64,000 nucleotides of DNA, taken from assembly GCA_001464965.1 (NCBI GenBank), contig LNEJ01000014.1, positions 45,737 to 109,736 of the forward strand, read 5' to 3'. A program made the position numbers and the translations under genes. Shown here piece after piece: positions 26,109 to 35,547 of this stretch. The stretch is from Gammaproteobacteria bacterium Ga0074134. GTDB lineage: Bacteria; Pseudomonadota; Gammaproteobacteria; Ga0077554; Ga007554. Positions within the stretch are counted from its first letter, which is position 1. Each line of letters opens with the position of its first letter. The notes under the pieces were generated by a model. It was given only the letters and a program-made list of their open reading frames with translations, ran no database searches and was not told where the DNA came from.

Positions 26109-27197
26109 TTATTTGTCGGGATGTACATCCAACATTATCAGCAGCATACGGTCTGCCACTGAATCCCACGAGAAGGATCGTAAAGCTGTTAATCCATGAT
26201 TCATTTTGGTGCTTCGCTCTTCGAAATCCATCACCAGTTGATTAATTGCACACACGATTGACTGCGCATTCCTATTTTCCACGATCCATGCCGTATCAGG
26301 TGTTGCCCCCATATATCCGGTGGTAACAACTGCGCAGCCACAAGCCAAACCTTCAAGAACCGGATAATGCGGCGCGCCATGCTGGGTGGTGCCTGGCGCC
26401 ACAAGGATATCCAGACTACGGTAGTAATCAGCCAACTCGAGATCGTTCTTTGGCACTACAATCTCGCATCGTTCGTGTTGCCAACCACCGGGTAGATTTC
26501 CATAAGCAACTCGCAACAGAAATCGCTTGTCTTTCTTGTACAATTCATCGAATGCACGCAGAACGTAAATAGTGCCCTTCTCTGGCTCATGTCGACCGAT
26601 ACATCCGATGATGATTGTTTCGGTCGTTTCGACATTCCGCCTTGGCTCAGTCGGCTTGAAGATGGCCAAGTCGACACCGGGCGGAACGAAGTCCCAAGCC
26701 CTCAAGTTTTTGTATCGAAAATAAATCGGGGAGTTGACAATCTTCTTGAGTGGAAAATGATAAGAAAGCGCCGACACGATCGCCAGCAAATAGCCTTTTA
26801 TGGTTTTTGAGCTGGCATAATACTCGGGCTCGTAGGCCTGCACATAATACACTTTTTTCGCCTTGCCACACGACACAAGAGCTACCGGCCACGCGGTGAG
26901 CGAGTGATTCGCAAAAATCACGTCGTATTGACGACCAATTGCTTTCAAGCCGTAAAATAGCGCTTGCAGATGGTAACGCCCACCCGGCTTCGCCTTGTTG
27001 CACCGCTCTTCTGAAATGGTGCCTGCTCCGTCGACCCAGATAATCCGTGCCTTGGTCGGAAAATATGGCTCATCACTGCTATCCGGACACAGGAATACAA
27101 CGTCGTGGCCACCCCTGATCCACGCGTTTGCAAGCTCAGAAAGCACGCGGTAGCCTCCAGCCCGCCCAAATCCAAGAATTGGGATAAGTATTTTCAC
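26109..27197 (-). CDS. Family 4 glycosyltransferase
   Basis: This 362-residue GT-B enzyme starts VKILIPILGFGRAGGYRVLSELA. It has the donor-binding region IGCIGRHEPEKGTIYVLRAF, and near the end HGAPHYPVLEGLACGCAVVTTGYMG. I place the start at the GTG at 27197 because it has an AGGA site at proper spacing and begins at the conserved first strand. The extra upstream codons have no family likeness. Confidence 0.83.
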   Translation of the reverse strand: MKILIPILGFGRAGGYRVLSELANAWIRGGHDVVFLCPDSSDEPYFPTKARIIWVDGAGTISEERCNKAKPGGRYHLQALFYGLKAIGRQYDVIFANHSLTAWPVALVSCGKAKKVYYVQAYEPEYYASSKTIKGYLLAIVSALSYHFPLKKIVNSPIYFRYKNLRAWDFVPPGVDLAIFKPTEPRRNVETTETIIIGCIGRHEPEKGTIYVLRAFDELYKKDKRFLLRVAYGNLPGGWQHERCEIVVPKNDLELADYYRSLDILVAPGTTQHGAPHYPVLEGLACGCAVVTTGYMGATPDTAWIVENRNAQSIVCAINQLVMDFEERSTKMNHGLTALRSFSWDSVADRMLLIMLDVHPDK

Positions 27198-27417
27198 AGG
27201 GCAATCCTTACTGCTTATCAAAACGGGAAAAGGTGAACCACGAACTGCTTGTGCTCCGACTGCAGCACCGTCACCAGCACCCATCTGGTTTCAGCCTCAC
27301 AAGGCTATCGGAACGATGAATAGCTTGTATTTCCTTGTGTGAGGCCATTGATCAATATTGGGTAGCAAGAACCCAGTTCGCCGCCACTCGCGGTCCAATA
27401 GTGAGGATTTATGCGGA

Positions 27418-28683
27418 TTAACCATGATTTACCTCCATACGACGCATTTCATGTCTGCAAATAAAAACCATACACCCCCAATACAAGCCATAATTGACCG
27501 CATAGGCGATAGTCACCCCAGGCAAGCCCCACACACTCACGAATACTAAGGTCAGCAAAAAGAAAGAGATGGAAAAGCCAACTTCCGTGATGACGTAAAA
27601 CTTCACCATCACCCGGCCGAGCATGATGTAAGCAAGTATCCAGGAACCGATCTTGATCACATCCCCCGTCAACTGCCAAGGGAACAACTCGCGCATCGGC
27701 GCAAAATCTTGGGCAAAGAGGGTATAGATAATGAAGTCCCGCGACAGAAAAATCATTACGGCACCCGCTACAGCCAAGGGCAATACAAAGCGATAAACCT
27801 TGATAATTTCGGCCTTCAGCTCAGGAGCAGTTCTGATTTCGGCCAAGCGTGGCAGATAATAGACAGACAACGTGGTGGTTGCCAGCATTAAATAAATCTC
27901 GCTAATCTTCCATGTGGCCTGCCAATAGCCTGCGGCAGCCAGTCCGAAAGTATCCACCAGATGATCACGAATCAGCATGTGGGTCACAGGTATCGCTAAG
28001 GCTGAAGTTAATGCCATCAGGCCAAAACAAGCCAATTCGCGTGTAGCCAGCTTATCCATACCTCCCCAAAGAAAACGCGCGTTAAACCAACCCCTGCGTG
28101 CCACAAAAGCGCCCGTGGCAAGCAAGGTTAATGCTGGCGTAACAACGAAGGCAGTGAGTGCTCCATATAGGCCAAAATTGACAGCCAGAAAACCCGTCGC
28201 CAATAGAACAATCAGACTGCCTATAATATTGGCAACGACATAAAGCCCTACTTCTTTCTTGCCATTAATAATGGCCAGCAACAGATTGTTGGCCGCCATG
28301 GCAGGCAAAGCAAGTGCCAGCCAGACAAATACGGTAGCCATATCCTCCCGATGCAACAACCATTGTGCCAGACTATCGCCAATAAACAGCAAGCTAACAC
28401 CCGCGATCAGCGATGCGCCCAGAGAAAACCGGATCGCCGTTTGCCAAACTGCATGTTGCCTGGCTTCGTCATCAAAATGTTGGGCGGTCGCCTTGGTGAC
28501 TCCCGTCGCCACCACGCCACCGGCAAGGCTAACCACAATTGAAACTGCATTTTGAAACTGCCCGATGATGGCGTACCCGGCTGGGCCAACATAGACCGCC
28601 AATATCTTGTTGAGCACGAGGGCGCTAGCAACTTTCACCACAACGGCGATGCCGTTGAGTAGACTGGTCTTAACCAAACTCAT
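27418..28683 (-). CDS. wzx: O-antigen flippase, Wzx-like
   Basis: This is a polytopic membrane protein of 421 residues with about 12 hydrophobic segments, of the polysaccharide transporter (MATE/PST) superfamily. It begins [20 protein letters not shown] with the conserved [14 protein letters not shown]. It would flip lipid-linked repeat units across the inner membrane for the Wzy polymerase. It overlaps the aminotransferase gene upstream by 4 bp. Confidence 0.85.
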   Translation of the reverse strand: MSLVKTSLLNGIAVVVKVASALVLNKILAVYVGPAGYAIIGQFQNAVSIVVSLAGGVVATGVTKATAQHFDDEARQHAVWQTAIRFSLGASLIAGVSLLFIGDSLAQWLLHREDMATVFVWLALALPAMAANNLLLAIINGKKEVGLYVVANIIGSLIVLLATGFLAVNFGLYGALTAFVVTPALTLLATGAFVARRGWFNARFLWGGMDKLATRELACFGLMALTSALAIPVTHMLIRDHLVDTFGLAAAGYWQATWKISEIYLMLATTTLSVYYLPRLAEIRTAPELKAEIIKVYRFVLPLAVAGAVMIFLSRDFIIYTLFAQDFAPMRELFPWQLTGDVIKIGSWILAYIMLGRVMVKFYVITEVGFSISFFLLTLVFVSVWGLPGVTIAYAVNYGLYWGCMVFICRHEMRRMEVNHG

Positions 28684-29789
28684 TCGGCTACTACTTGTGC
28701 TTCGCGACAGGCCACTATCACGTGGTTGGTTTGCTCCAACGTCATACCCGGAAACATGGGCAGACTCAATACCTCCCCATGAATTTTCTCAGCGATGGGA
28801 AATGCTCCTTTACCAAACCCAAGGTCGGCGTATGCTCCCTGTAGATGCGGCGGGATCGGGTAATGAATCAGGGTACCGATACCCGCTTTGTTGAGCTGCC
28901 GCTGAAATTGTTCACGTGCCTTGCTGCGCACGACAAACAAATGCCACACGGGTTCTGCCCAATCGGGAACGAATGGAATAGTCAAACCGATGCCTGCTAG
29001 CCCAACCAGATATTGTGCAGCAATTTTTCGGCGCGCATCGTTCCAGCGATCCAAGTGTTGCAGTTTGACGCGCAATATCGCCGCTTGCAGGGTATCAAGA
29101 CGACTGTTAAAGCCACGAACATCATTGACATACTTCACACGCGAACCGTAGTTACGTAACACACGAATACGATCCGCGATTACCTGATCATCTGTGGTAA
29201 TTGCACCACCGTCGCCGTACGCCCCAAGATTTTTACCGGGATAAAAGCTCCATGCCACCACGTTGCCATGCGCACCGAGCCGCTTGCCTTTGTAACGTGC
29301 GCCGTGCGCCTGCGCGCCATCTTCCAGCACTTTTAAACCATGCTTGCGCGCAATCGTAAAAATCAGATCCATGTCGGCTGGTTGGCCATACAAATGAACG
29401 GGTAGAATGACTTTTGTACGCGGTGTAATCGCCGCTTCAATGCGCGCCGGGTCAATGTTGTAGGTCACAGCATCCGGCTCAACCGGGATCGGCGTTGCCC
29501 CACACTGGCTGACCGCCAACCAGGTGGCGATGTAGGTATTGCTTGGAACGATGACTTCATCACCTGCACCTACTTCCATTGCCAACAGTGCTAGGTGCAA
29601 AGCATCCAGCCCATTCGCCACTCCCACGCAATGTTTTGCTTCACAGTAGGCCGCATACTCTTGCTCAAAGGCTTCTACTTCTTCGCCGAGGATGTACCAA
29701 CCGGATTCAAGGACGCGTTTGATCGCAGCATCAATTTCGGATTGAAGTTCGAGATAGGCGGCTTTTAAATCAAGGAAAGGGAGGTTCAT
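28680..29789 (-). CDS. dTDP-3-keto-hexose aminotransferase, FdtB/QdtB-like
   Basis: This is a 369-residue DegT-family PLP enzyme with start [19 protein letters not shown], the cofactor lysine in [19 protein letters not shown] (about residue 183), and a [17 protein letters not shown] segment. The [10 protein letters not shown] motif is typical of aminotransferases acting on C3 of dTDP-linked 6-deoxy-3-keto sugars. The gene upstream encodes both a 3,4-ketoisomerase and an acetyltransferase in one protein, so the pair could supply most of a dTDP-Fuc3NAc or dTDP-Qui3NAc pathway. Confidence 0.85.
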   Translation of the reverse strand: MNLPFLDLKAAYLELQSEIDAAIKRVLESGWYILGEEVEAFEQEYAAYCEAKHCVGVANGLDALHLALLAMEVGAGDEVIVPSNTYIATWLAVSQCGATPIPVEPDAVTYNIDPARIEAAITPRTKVILPVHLYGQPADMDLIFTIARKHGLKVLEDGAQAHGARYKGKRLGAHGNVVAWSFYPGKNLGAYGDGGAITTDDQVIADRIRVLRNYGSRVKYVNDVRGFNSRLDTLQAAILRVKLQHLDRWNDARRKIAAQYLVGLAGIGLTIPFVPDWAEPVWHLFVVRSKAREQFQRQLNKAGIGTLIHYPIPPHLQGAYADLGFGKGAFPIAEKIHGEVLSLPMFPGMTLEQTNHVIVACREAQVVAE

Positions 29790-30736
29790 TTCGTATTGTT
29801 CTGTTGTTTTACAGCGTCAAGGAATTTTGAATAATTTCGGATGTAGTCCCCTCCATCATAATGATGTGATGCAAAGACCAGCAGCACTGCGTCTTCTGAA
29901 TATTTGTATTGCACGCCCCAGATCATCGGCGGCAAGTAAATGCCTTTGTCCGGCGAATCCAGCAACACCTCAGCGCGATTAACTCCATCATCAGTCAGGA
30001 CGGCACAGCTTCCACGCACACAAATCAAAAATTGATGGCAAATACGGTGAGCATGTTCACCGCGTGTTTCTTTGCTTGGCACATCAAATACCATGAAGTA
30101 TCGTTTGGGCAGAAAGGGAATATGTTGTTCAAATTCACCTACCGTGAGACTGCCACGTATATCGGGTATCAGGGGGAACCTATGTGTTGTGACACCTCGC
30201 ACAACGGTGGTATCTGAGAATGGTGGCTTGCGATCATCCTTCGGTTGTTGCTGTTTAATGCTTTCTTCCAGCTTGGTATTCGTGTAACCCACAATACGTG
30301 CCGGATTACCTTGCACAATTGCATTGGGTGGCACGGAGCGTGTCACCACTGCACCGGCTCCAATCATCGCACCTTCAGCTACCGTCACGCCCGGCAAGAT
30401 GGTGGCATTCGCGCCAATCGAGGCGCCCGACTTGATGATAGTTTGTAAAAATTGCTCGGGATGCACTTTGGAGCGAGGGAATAAATCGTTGGTAAAGGTG
30501 GCATTTGGCCCGATGAAGACGTTGTCTTCGATATGTACGCCATCCCACAGCTGTACGCCGCTCTTAACCGTAACGTTATCGCCAATTACCACATCGTTTT
30601 CAATCAGCACCTGCGCGCAGATGTTGCAGTTAGCCCCAATCTTGGCTCCCGCAAACACCACGCAAAATTGCCAGATGCGTGTACCTTCACCAATATTTGT
30701 GCTCTGAATATCGGCAAGCGGATGAAAATTATTCAC
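29786..30736 (-). CDS. Acetyltransferase-ketoisomerase fusion, WxcM-like
   Basis: The protein has about 316 residues. Residues 1-170 are a left-handed beta-helix acyltransferase ([57 protein letters not shown]). Residues 190-310 are an FdtA-like cupin, with [19 protein letters not shown], the [15 protein letters not shown] segment and [12 protein letters not shown]. This equals a fused 3-N-acetyltransferase and dTDP-4-keto-6-deoxyhexose 3,4-isomerase. The GTG at 30736 has a GGAG site at good spacing; a TTG five codons upstream is weaker. It overlaps the downstream aminotransferase gene by 4 bp. Confidence 0.85.
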   Translation of the reverse strand: MNNFHPLADIQSTNIGEGTRIWQFCVVFAGAKIGANCNICAQVLIENDVVIGDNVTVKSGVQLWDGVHIEDNVFIGPNATFTNDLFPRSKVHPEQFLQTIIKSGASIGANATILPGVTVAEGAMIGAGAVVTRSVPPNAIVQGNPARIVGYTNTKLEESIKQQQPKDDRKPPFSDTTVVRGVTTHRFPLIPDIRGSLTVGEFEQHIPFLPKRYFMVFDVPSKETRGEHAHRICHQFLICVRGSCAVLTDDGVNRAEVLLDSPDKGIYLPPMIWGVQYKYSEDAVLLVFASHHYDGGDYIRNYSKFLDAVKQQNNTK

Positions 30737-30825
30737 AATGCAACTCCACAAAAAAAACCATCCAAAAGAACCTCACTTAAACAACCTAACAATCGACAGG
30801 GGAAAACTCTATTTCCATTTTCATA

Positions 30826-31062
30826 TCAGTGCGCTAGCCGCCTACTGTAATTCTTGATGAACAGTTGCCAGCCATTCAGTTCACAAAGATGGAAAAAAGA
30901 AACAAATCCATTTTTCGTGATACGGGTGATCAATCCAGGCTCTGTTGAACAGTAATGCGCGGCGCTTGATGCATGCACTTCATAGCCCTTATGGAGCAGA
31001 AACTCCGAGAGGTACACCCTGTCTTGCCCAGTGACACCGGTAATTAATACACGCTCAACCAT
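30826..31062 (-). pseudogene. gmd 5' remnant module, copy A
   Basis: The frame starts [14 protein letters not shown] and continues [15 protein letters not shown], the N-terminal NAD-binding segment of GDP-mannose 4,6-dehydratase. It then changes to the shared tail ([17 protein letters not shown], stop at 30826). The tail runs into an AATGGAAAT start-like sequence that resembles the first codons of the nucleotidyltransferase genes elsewhere in the island, but here leads nowhere. It is the last of five such modules before the polysaccharide genes. Confidence 0.75.
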
Positions 31063-31085
31063 GCTGTAAGCCGAACAGCCAATAC

Positions 31086-31286
31086 TCACGCCACTTCAAA
31101 CTGCATCTGTTTCAGGTTGGCCTGGGGGACACGATCTTTTACCCTTAGAGTTTCATTCCCCACGACTTGATTGTGCTCATTGAAGTCAAGGACAATTCCA
31201 GGCTGGACTTCCTGAGATTCTACGATTTTAGATTCATCAAGACGCATATATATTGCGTCTGCCTTTTCATCAAAATGTACTCTCAT
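31086..31286 (-). CDS. DUF2283 family protein, putative antitoxin
   Basis: This 66-residue protein starts [18 protein letters not shown] and has [15 protein letters not shown], the pattern of DUF2283. Members are commonly paired with DUF4258 genes in two-gene loci that resemble toxin-antitoxin systems. Its start overlaps the stop of the upstream DUF4258 frame by an ATGA, which confirms the pairing. Confidence 0.78.
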   Translation of the reverse strand: MRVHFDEKADAIYMRLDESKIVESQEVQPGIVLDFNEHNQVVGNETLRVKDRVPQANLKQMQFEVA

Positions 31287-31549
31287 AACTTATCCTTTTG
31301 TGTCCGGTCAAAATAAACGGTAACAATCCGCCACGGTTTAACCGTTTTATTATAAACCACGCGCAATACCCTATCACCATGTTCTGGAATACGGCCCAAA
31401 GCGTGACCCAATGCCGGGTCTTCCGAATCCGTTTACATTCTTTGTGGGTTCGTCAATATGCGAGCCACCCATTCCATCTGGATTTCACGCTCGGCAATAA
31501 CCACCTTGGCATGAATTGTCAATGCGAACGGAAAATTTTCAGGCGCCAT
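31283..31549 (-). pseudogene. DUF4258 putative toxin with in-frame stop
   Basis: The frame from ATG 31549 reads FALTIHAKVVIAEREIQMEW ... TNPQRM, then TAA at 31433-31435, then continues in the same frame with TDSEDPALGHALG, RIPEHGDRVLRVVYN and a TVYFDR segment to a TGA at 31283. Both sides match the DUF4258 pattern (88 residues in all), so a single sense codon after QRM has become a stop. Without recoding the product would be 38 residues. The downstream DUF2283 gene is intact. Confidence 0.75.
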
Positions 31550-31605
31550 AGTTAACGATTACTAAAATCGAAAAAATGAGGTTGAATTCGATTTCCATTT
31601 TCATA

Positions 31606-31811
<206 letters not shown>

Positions 31812-31972
31812 GTTTTTTTACTTTATGACACTCTGATGTGTGGTGCGCCGTCATTTCTACTGCAGCAGATATCTTTATATTGTTGAGCATGCTTCAGTGT
31901 TTGCCATTATTGATTATGGGCAAGATTTCTCCCTGCGCTCGAAATGACACATATCAATAGCGGTGTTTTGCA

Positions 31973-32452
31973 TTACGCCCAACCCCGCCGCTCGATTTCG
32001 GTACACATGTTGTTGGCTACAGCTATGAGTGCTGGCACAAAAGCATGACCGCTTTGCAGGGCACTGGTGAGCACGACCGGGTCTTCAACGTATTCGTGAA
32101 TCATCTGGTTTCTGAGATTGCGCATGGCCATCCATTCGTCGGCAGATTTGAGCAGCGCCAAGCGTTCAGCCCGATCAAGGTTGTCGATGGCGGCGGATGG
32201 TTTTTCACCCAGTGCAGTCAAGAGTAACGGCAACAGTTTATCGCCTACTGTGTCTTGCAGACGGCCAAATCTGCCCACAAAAGCTTCCACCCGTTCTGCC
32301 AGATCGGGGTTGTCTTCGAGCTGCGCTGCTTGCTCCAAGGTAAACAGGCCACCAAACAAGCGCTGGTTGGTGGTGGCGAGGTGCTGGCATTCTTTGCGCA
32401 CAACGCGCACCAAAAACTGCAGGCGTAGCACAATCCCGGGTTCCACTGTCAT
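31973..32452 (-). CDS. HEPN-domain protein, putative toxin
   Basis: This is a 159-residue, mainly helical protein with the HEPN ribonuclease signature R-x4-H in NLRNQMIHEYVED (about residue 115). Its gene overlaps the 3' end of a small nucleotidyltransferase gene by 4 bp (ATGA), the standard layout of MNT-HEPN toxin-antitoxin pairs. It is not closely similar to the HepT protein at 36641-37081, so this is a separate subfamily. Confidence 0.8.
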   Translation of the reverse strand: MTVEPGIVLRLQFLVRVVRKECQHLATTNQRLFGGLFTLEQAAQLEDNPDLAERVEAFVGRFGRLQDTVGDKLLPLLLTALGEKPSAAIDNLDRAERLALLKSADEWMAMRNLRNQMIHEYVEDPVVLTSALQSGHAFVPALIAVANNMCTEIERRGWA

Positions 32453-32748
32453 AGCAATTGCCCTTCTTTAAATGCAATGTCGTGGATGGGCAGGCGCATA
32501 AGGTTGGGTGCGCTGAGCAACACATCTACTTTGCGCCCGTGCATGGCGCGTGACACTTGAGCGGACATCTGCGCGGCCATGAGGGCAGGATTGTCTACGG
32601 GTTCCGGCAATTCAAGCATGAGGTCAAGATCTCCGCCGTGCGCCGTGTCATCAAGCCTAGAACCGAAAACTCGCACGCGGGACTGGCTTCCCGCCACTTG
32701 GCGAGCAAGTTGGCGAATAACTTGGACTTGATAATCAGTCAGACGCAT
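32449..32748 (-). CDS. Minimal nucleotidyltransferase (MNT), putative antitoxin
   Basis: This is a 99-residue nucleotidyltransferase fold with the GSx10DxD motif in VFGSRLDDTAHGGDLDLMLEL (residues 27-47). Members such as MntA inactivate their HEPN partner by adding AMP groups to a tyrosine. ATG 32748 is chosen because the upstream part of the frame is the out-of-frame tail of gmd module C. The gene start overlaps that module's stop region. Confidence 0.82.
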   Translation of the reverse strand: MRLTDYQVQVIRQLARQVAGSQSRVRVFGSRLDDTAHGGDLDLMLELPEPVDNPALMAAQMSAQVSRAMHGRKVDVLLSAPNLMRLPIHDIAFKEGQLL

Positions 32749-32880
32749 GGGCTTTGAGTCTTCTACTATAATTTTTAAGGAGCGGTTGCCAACCATTCCG
32801 TTTATCAGCATACAAAAAGAAGCGCACTCCTTCCTCGTGAAGGCCACGATACAGGTGATCAACGGTAATGAATGCGCGCT
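32740..32880 (-). pseudogene. gmd remnant module, copy C (partial)
   Basis: The minus frame reads VDHLYRGLHEEGVRFFLYAD, an internal gmd segment (about residues 40-58 of the enzyme). It joins the shared tail (NGWQPLLKNYSRRL) and stops inside the start of the nucleotidyltransferase gene at 32748. The first 40 codons of gmd are missing. It matches copy D best, which also keeps the GVRFFL segment. Confidence 0.7.
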
Positions 32881-32900
32881 GCATCATCTTTGATTTATTT

Positions 32901-33050
32901 TTACTCTATTTTCCAAGGGTGTCCATTCCAAACATCTTCTTCGACACGGGCCAGAACATCTTTTGCAAAACCCGTCGATTCTTGCAGCTTGGCGAGCATG
33001 GATTGGCTGGCGGCTGATGCTTCATTGAATTCCAGGATGGAATTATTCAT
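32901..33050 (-). CDS. Small ORF of unknown function (49 aa)
   Basis: A 49-codon frame begins MNNSILEFNEASAASQSM and ends DVWNGHPWKIE. It is amphipathic and uncharacterised. The frame stays open a few codons upstream into the duplicated segment at 33058-33170 (CEDIIKKS), so it may be the 3' end of a larger broken gene. A 22-base stretch (33027-33048) recurs inverted at 61036-61057, far away. I cannot assign a function. Confidence 0.4.
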   Translation of the reverse strand: MNNSILEFNEASAASQSMLAKLQESTGFAKDVLARVEEDVWNGHPWKIE

Positions 33051-33057
33051 AGATTTC

Positions 33058-33170
33058 TTAATAATATCTTCACAAGTAAAGCCTCACAAATCGAGATGTA
33101 CGAATAAGTTTGTGAATACGTTTTTCCTCCTTCACCCCCTCTCCCGCAAGCGGGAGAGGGGGTGAAGAAG
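33058..33170. repeat. Segmental repeat copy 1 with REP-like hairpin
   Basis: This 113-bp segment, starting TTAATAATATCTTCAC, is nearly identical to 35391-35508. It ends in a hairpin with perfect 17-bp arms TTCACCCCCTCTCCCGC (33131-33147) and its complement (33150-33166) around an AA. The CCCTCTCCCGCAAGCGGGAGAGGG core is found three times in the window. In both segment copies the hairpin truncates a HepT gene. Confidence 0.8.
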
Positions 33171-33338
33171 CTTGCCGATAGCGTTTTCTACTAGAACTTG
33201 CATCGCATGCAGCACGCCGTTCTGCTCCAGACGGGACAGCGTATTACCCAACATTATCTTCTTCCTGGCATCTGCCAGAATTTCTGATTGGTAACGCGCG
33301 AGTTGCGCCGCTTCCTGCTGATAGACGTCAAGCCGCAT
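33171..33338 (-). pseudogene. HepT-like HEPN gene, truncated copy 1
   Basis: The frame starts MRLDVYQQEAAQLARYQSEI and includes LEQNGVLHAMQVLVENAIGK, the N-terminal half of a HepT/DUF86-type protein. It then runs into the REP-like hairpin (LLHPLSRLRERG). The R-x4-H active site, which lies in the missing half, is absent. The start overlaps the end of the nucleotidyltransferase gene. A sister copy is at 36286-36433. Confidence 0.75.
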
Positions 33339-33888
33339 GGTCTTTCGCCCAATAAAAATCTTCGATATCGCGCCACGTTTTTAACAAAAAGTGGCTCCAT
33401 GGCAGCGTGTTTTCGCCCTTGAGCAGCAATCCTTCCTCGGCGATCACCGCGCACATGGCAAGCCGTGCTGCGGGGATATCGACTATGTCAATCTGATCCT
33501 GCGTTGTCTGCACGAGCCTGGCAAGCTCTGTACGCAAGATTTCCGTATAACCCAGCCCATCCACCAAGGGAATATCCCTGCGCCATTGCACGGCAAAATC
33601 CCAATCACTCTCTTCCCGGGCCTGCCCAAGGGCACGGCTACCCGAAAACGGGGTCAGACACCATTTCATTTGGGAATGCATAGCAGATGCGGCGGCTGCA
33701 CGGGTGCAGGCGTTCGCCGATGGCTTCGGCAAAGGTGGGTTGTCGACTGCGTGTAGATTAGAGTAGGCCACGTTTCGCGCAGCAGCACTTTGCAGCTGCT
33801 GCGTTCGCCGACCGCCGATCACGCCCGTCACTCTATGAAAATGGGGGAAATGGGGGGAAATGGGGTCAAACTCGATTTCAATATTCAT
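33328..33888 (-). pseudogene. Nucleotidyltransferase with replaced N-terminus, copy 1
   Basis: The open frame has 186 codons. Residues from about 82 onward are a normal nucleotidyltransferase with GSRALGQAREESDWDFAV (the GSx10DxD motif), DQIDIVDIPAARLA and a C-terminal WRDIEDFYWAKDHAA. Residues 8-81 come from an inserted stretch (33642-33885) unrelated to the family, so the native N-terminal helix seen in copy 2 (MQASNAIEQLRNLFAQQ) is gone. Whether the chimera is made and active is unknown. Its first codons (MNIEIEF) match those of mntA at 37491. Confidence 0.7.
33642..33885. other. Insert replacing the 5' end of the MNT gene
   Basis: Comparison with copy 2 shows the junction right after GGGCACGGCTACC. 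The insert has inverted ends of the type AAATGGKGTCWRAC (AAATGGTGTCTGAC reading left, AAATGGGGTCAAAC reading right), and GGGGAAATGGGG repeats on the right. Such ends are often seen around REP-associated transposase (RayT) units, but no transposase frame is visible inside. The origin stays open. Confidence 0.4.
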
Positions 33889-33889
33889 C

Positions 33890-34141
<252 letters not shown>

Positions 34142-34234
34142 TCACTTTATGAACCTCTTTAATGACAGGCCACGATCTCCTGAGTTATTCGCCACGTCGG
34201 CTTCCCCCCTCTTCCGTTTCCAGCAGGTAGCCAA

Positions 34235-34588
34235 TCATTCGTGAATCACCAGCATTTCGCTCCCGAGTTCGATAAACCGGTATGCCTCGAATGCCTGGGT
34301 AATCATAGTCAAGTTGGCGCGAATCAGTTTTTCCAATTGGGCATTGCCGATGTTCCCGGTGGCAATAAGCAACAATTTTGGCGGCCGCCCGGCAAGCAGA
34401 AAGGATTGGACGAAGTCGTCATCCTTGGTAACGACGATTCGGTCTTCCTGCTCGGCAATGTCAAGGATTTCTCGATCGGTCGTGCAGTTTCGCTGCGGCA
34501 AGTCGAGCGTATGCGTAGCATCATGGCCCGCAGCAACGAGCCATGAACAGAAGCGTCTGGGCAACTGCGCATCAATGAGGAATTTCAT
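34235..34588 (-). CDS. DUF5615 PIN-like putative toxin
   Basis: This 117-residue protein starts MKFLIDAQLPRRFCSWLVAA and has acidic residues in DREILDIAEQEDRIVVTKDDDF, the pattern of DUF5615 PIN-like nucleases. It overlaps the DUF433 gene by 4 bp (ATGA). Such DUF433-DUF5615 pairs are widespread presumed toxin-antitoxin modules. It appears complete. Confidence 0.83.
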   Translation of the reverse strand: MKFLIDAQLPRRFCSWLVAAGHDATHTLDLPQRNCTTDREILDIAEQEDRIVVTKDDDFVQSFLLAGRPPKLLLIATGNIGNAQLEKLIRANLTMITQAFEAYRFIELGSEMLVIHE

Positions 34589-34827
34589 GCAACCAGGCGT
34601 TCCAGCCGTTTCACATGCGCAAGCCGTGCGGCAAACCCGAGAACAGCGAGAATATCCTCCCGCTCCAGATCTTCGTAATCAGCCAGAATTTCATCAATGG
34701 ACATGCCGCCGGCAAGCCATTCGAGCACGGTTTCCACCGGATAGCGCAGACCACGAATACACGGCTTACCGTGGCAGATGGCTGCATCGACGGTGATACG
34801 ATCATGAATGTGCTGTGTTTGTCCCAT
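34585..34827 (-). CDS. DUF433 family putative antitoxin
   Basis: This 80-residue protein has the DUF433 signature: ITVDAAICHGKPCIRGLRYPVETVLEWLAGG and SIDEILADYEDLEREDILAVL. It carries a probable helix-turn-helix and likely represses its own operon. An AAGGAGA site precedes the ATG. Confidence 0.83.
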   Translation of the reverse strand: MGQTQHIHDRITVDAAICHGKPCIRGLRYPVETVLEWLAGGMSIDEILADYEDLEREDILAVLGFAARLAHVKRLERLVA

Positions 34828-34904
34828 AAAAGTTTTCTCCTTGAAGCACCACTATTTTACTGCACGAAAGGGAAAAGTGGGGCGGACTATCTCAATATTA
34901 ATCT

Positions 34905-34984
34905 TCCGTATGTTAGCCCCTGCTGTAATTCTTGATGGTGGGTTGCCAGTCATGCCCCATCTTGTCCGGTGACACCAGTGCCCG
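34905..34984 (-). pseudogene. gmd remnant module, copy E (minimal)
   Basis: Only nine codons of the gmd start remain (TGVTGQDGA). They jump directly to the shared tail DWQPTIKNYSRG in another frame. The following ATTAATATTGAGATA is the nucleotidyltransferase start with its ATG lost. On its upstream side the module cuts into a DUF5615 toxin gene. Confidence 0.7.
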
Positions 34985-35083
34985 TTCAAGACCAATCAGG
35001 GCAACTTGAGTGCTGCCTGGATAATCTTGCTGCAGGAATGGAACAAGTCGTCTCGACAAGTTTTCGTCGAGCAACAGCTTCAT
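34979..35083 (-). pseudogene. DUF5615 toxin truncated by gmd module E
   Basis: The frame from ATG 35083 reads MKLLLDENLSRRLVPFLQQ ... VALIGLERAL, the first 35 residues of a DUF5615 PIN-like protein. It then fuses to the gmd module. Most of the fold, including the second acidic cluster, is missing. Its antitoxin gene upstream is intact and overlaps by ATGA. Confidence 0.72.
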
Positions 35084-35307
35084 TCGATTGCCACAGAATA
35101 CACGTTGTGTTCCCTATCAGCCGCATAGGCCAGGCAAGCTCTGATATCGGCTGGCTCCATCTCTGGAAAGTCTTCTAGAATTTCAACCTCAGTCATTCCA
35201 TCCGAAAGCATCGCCAGAACATCATAAACACTGATGCGCAGCCCACGAATACAAGGCCGCCCTCCCCGCTTTCCGGGTTCAATAAAAATTCTTTGCGTGT
35301 GTGGCAT
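35080..35307 (-). CDS. DUF433 family antitoxin, orphaned
   Basis: This 75-residue DUF433 protein has GKRGGRPCIRGLRISVYDVL, GMTEVEILEDFPEMEPADI and RACLAYAADRE. Its toxin partner is reduced to 35 codons, so it is now an antitoxin without a working cognate toxin. A GGGGAGCC site precedes the ATG. Upstream of it the frame CEDIIKAAERDELVKKHGY (stop at 35327) is a short unassigned remnant that begins inside the repeat at 35391-35508. Confidence 0.8.
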   Translation of the reverse strand: MPHTQRIFIEPGKRGGRPCIRGLRISVYDVLAMLSDGMTEVEILEDFPEMEPADIRACLAYAADREHNVYSVAIE

Positions 35308-35390
35308 CTTTCAGGCTCCCCGGTTGTTACTCATGGCAATTCAGCACCGAATAACCATGCTTCTTGACCAACTCATCCCTCTCAGCAGCT

Positions 35391-35508
35391 TTAATAATAT
35401 CTTCACAAGTAAAGCCTCACAAATCGAGATGTACGAATAAGTTTGTGAATACCTTTTTTCCTCCCTCACCCCAACCCTCTCCCGCAAGCGGGAGAGGGGG
35501 TGAAGAAG
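35391..35508. repeat. Segmental repeat copy 2 with REP-like hairpin
   Basis: This is the counterpart of 33058-33170. It has the same TTAATAATATCTTCAC start and the same GAATAC-to-poly-T stretch, then a CCCTCTCCCGCAAGCGGGAGAGGG hairpin with AAC added in the left arm. To its right, a second truncated HepT gene follows, now split by the IS5-type element. Confidence 0.8.
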
Positions 35509-35547
35509 AGGTTGTGTCATCAAGGCCACAATCATGAGGTTTACTAG

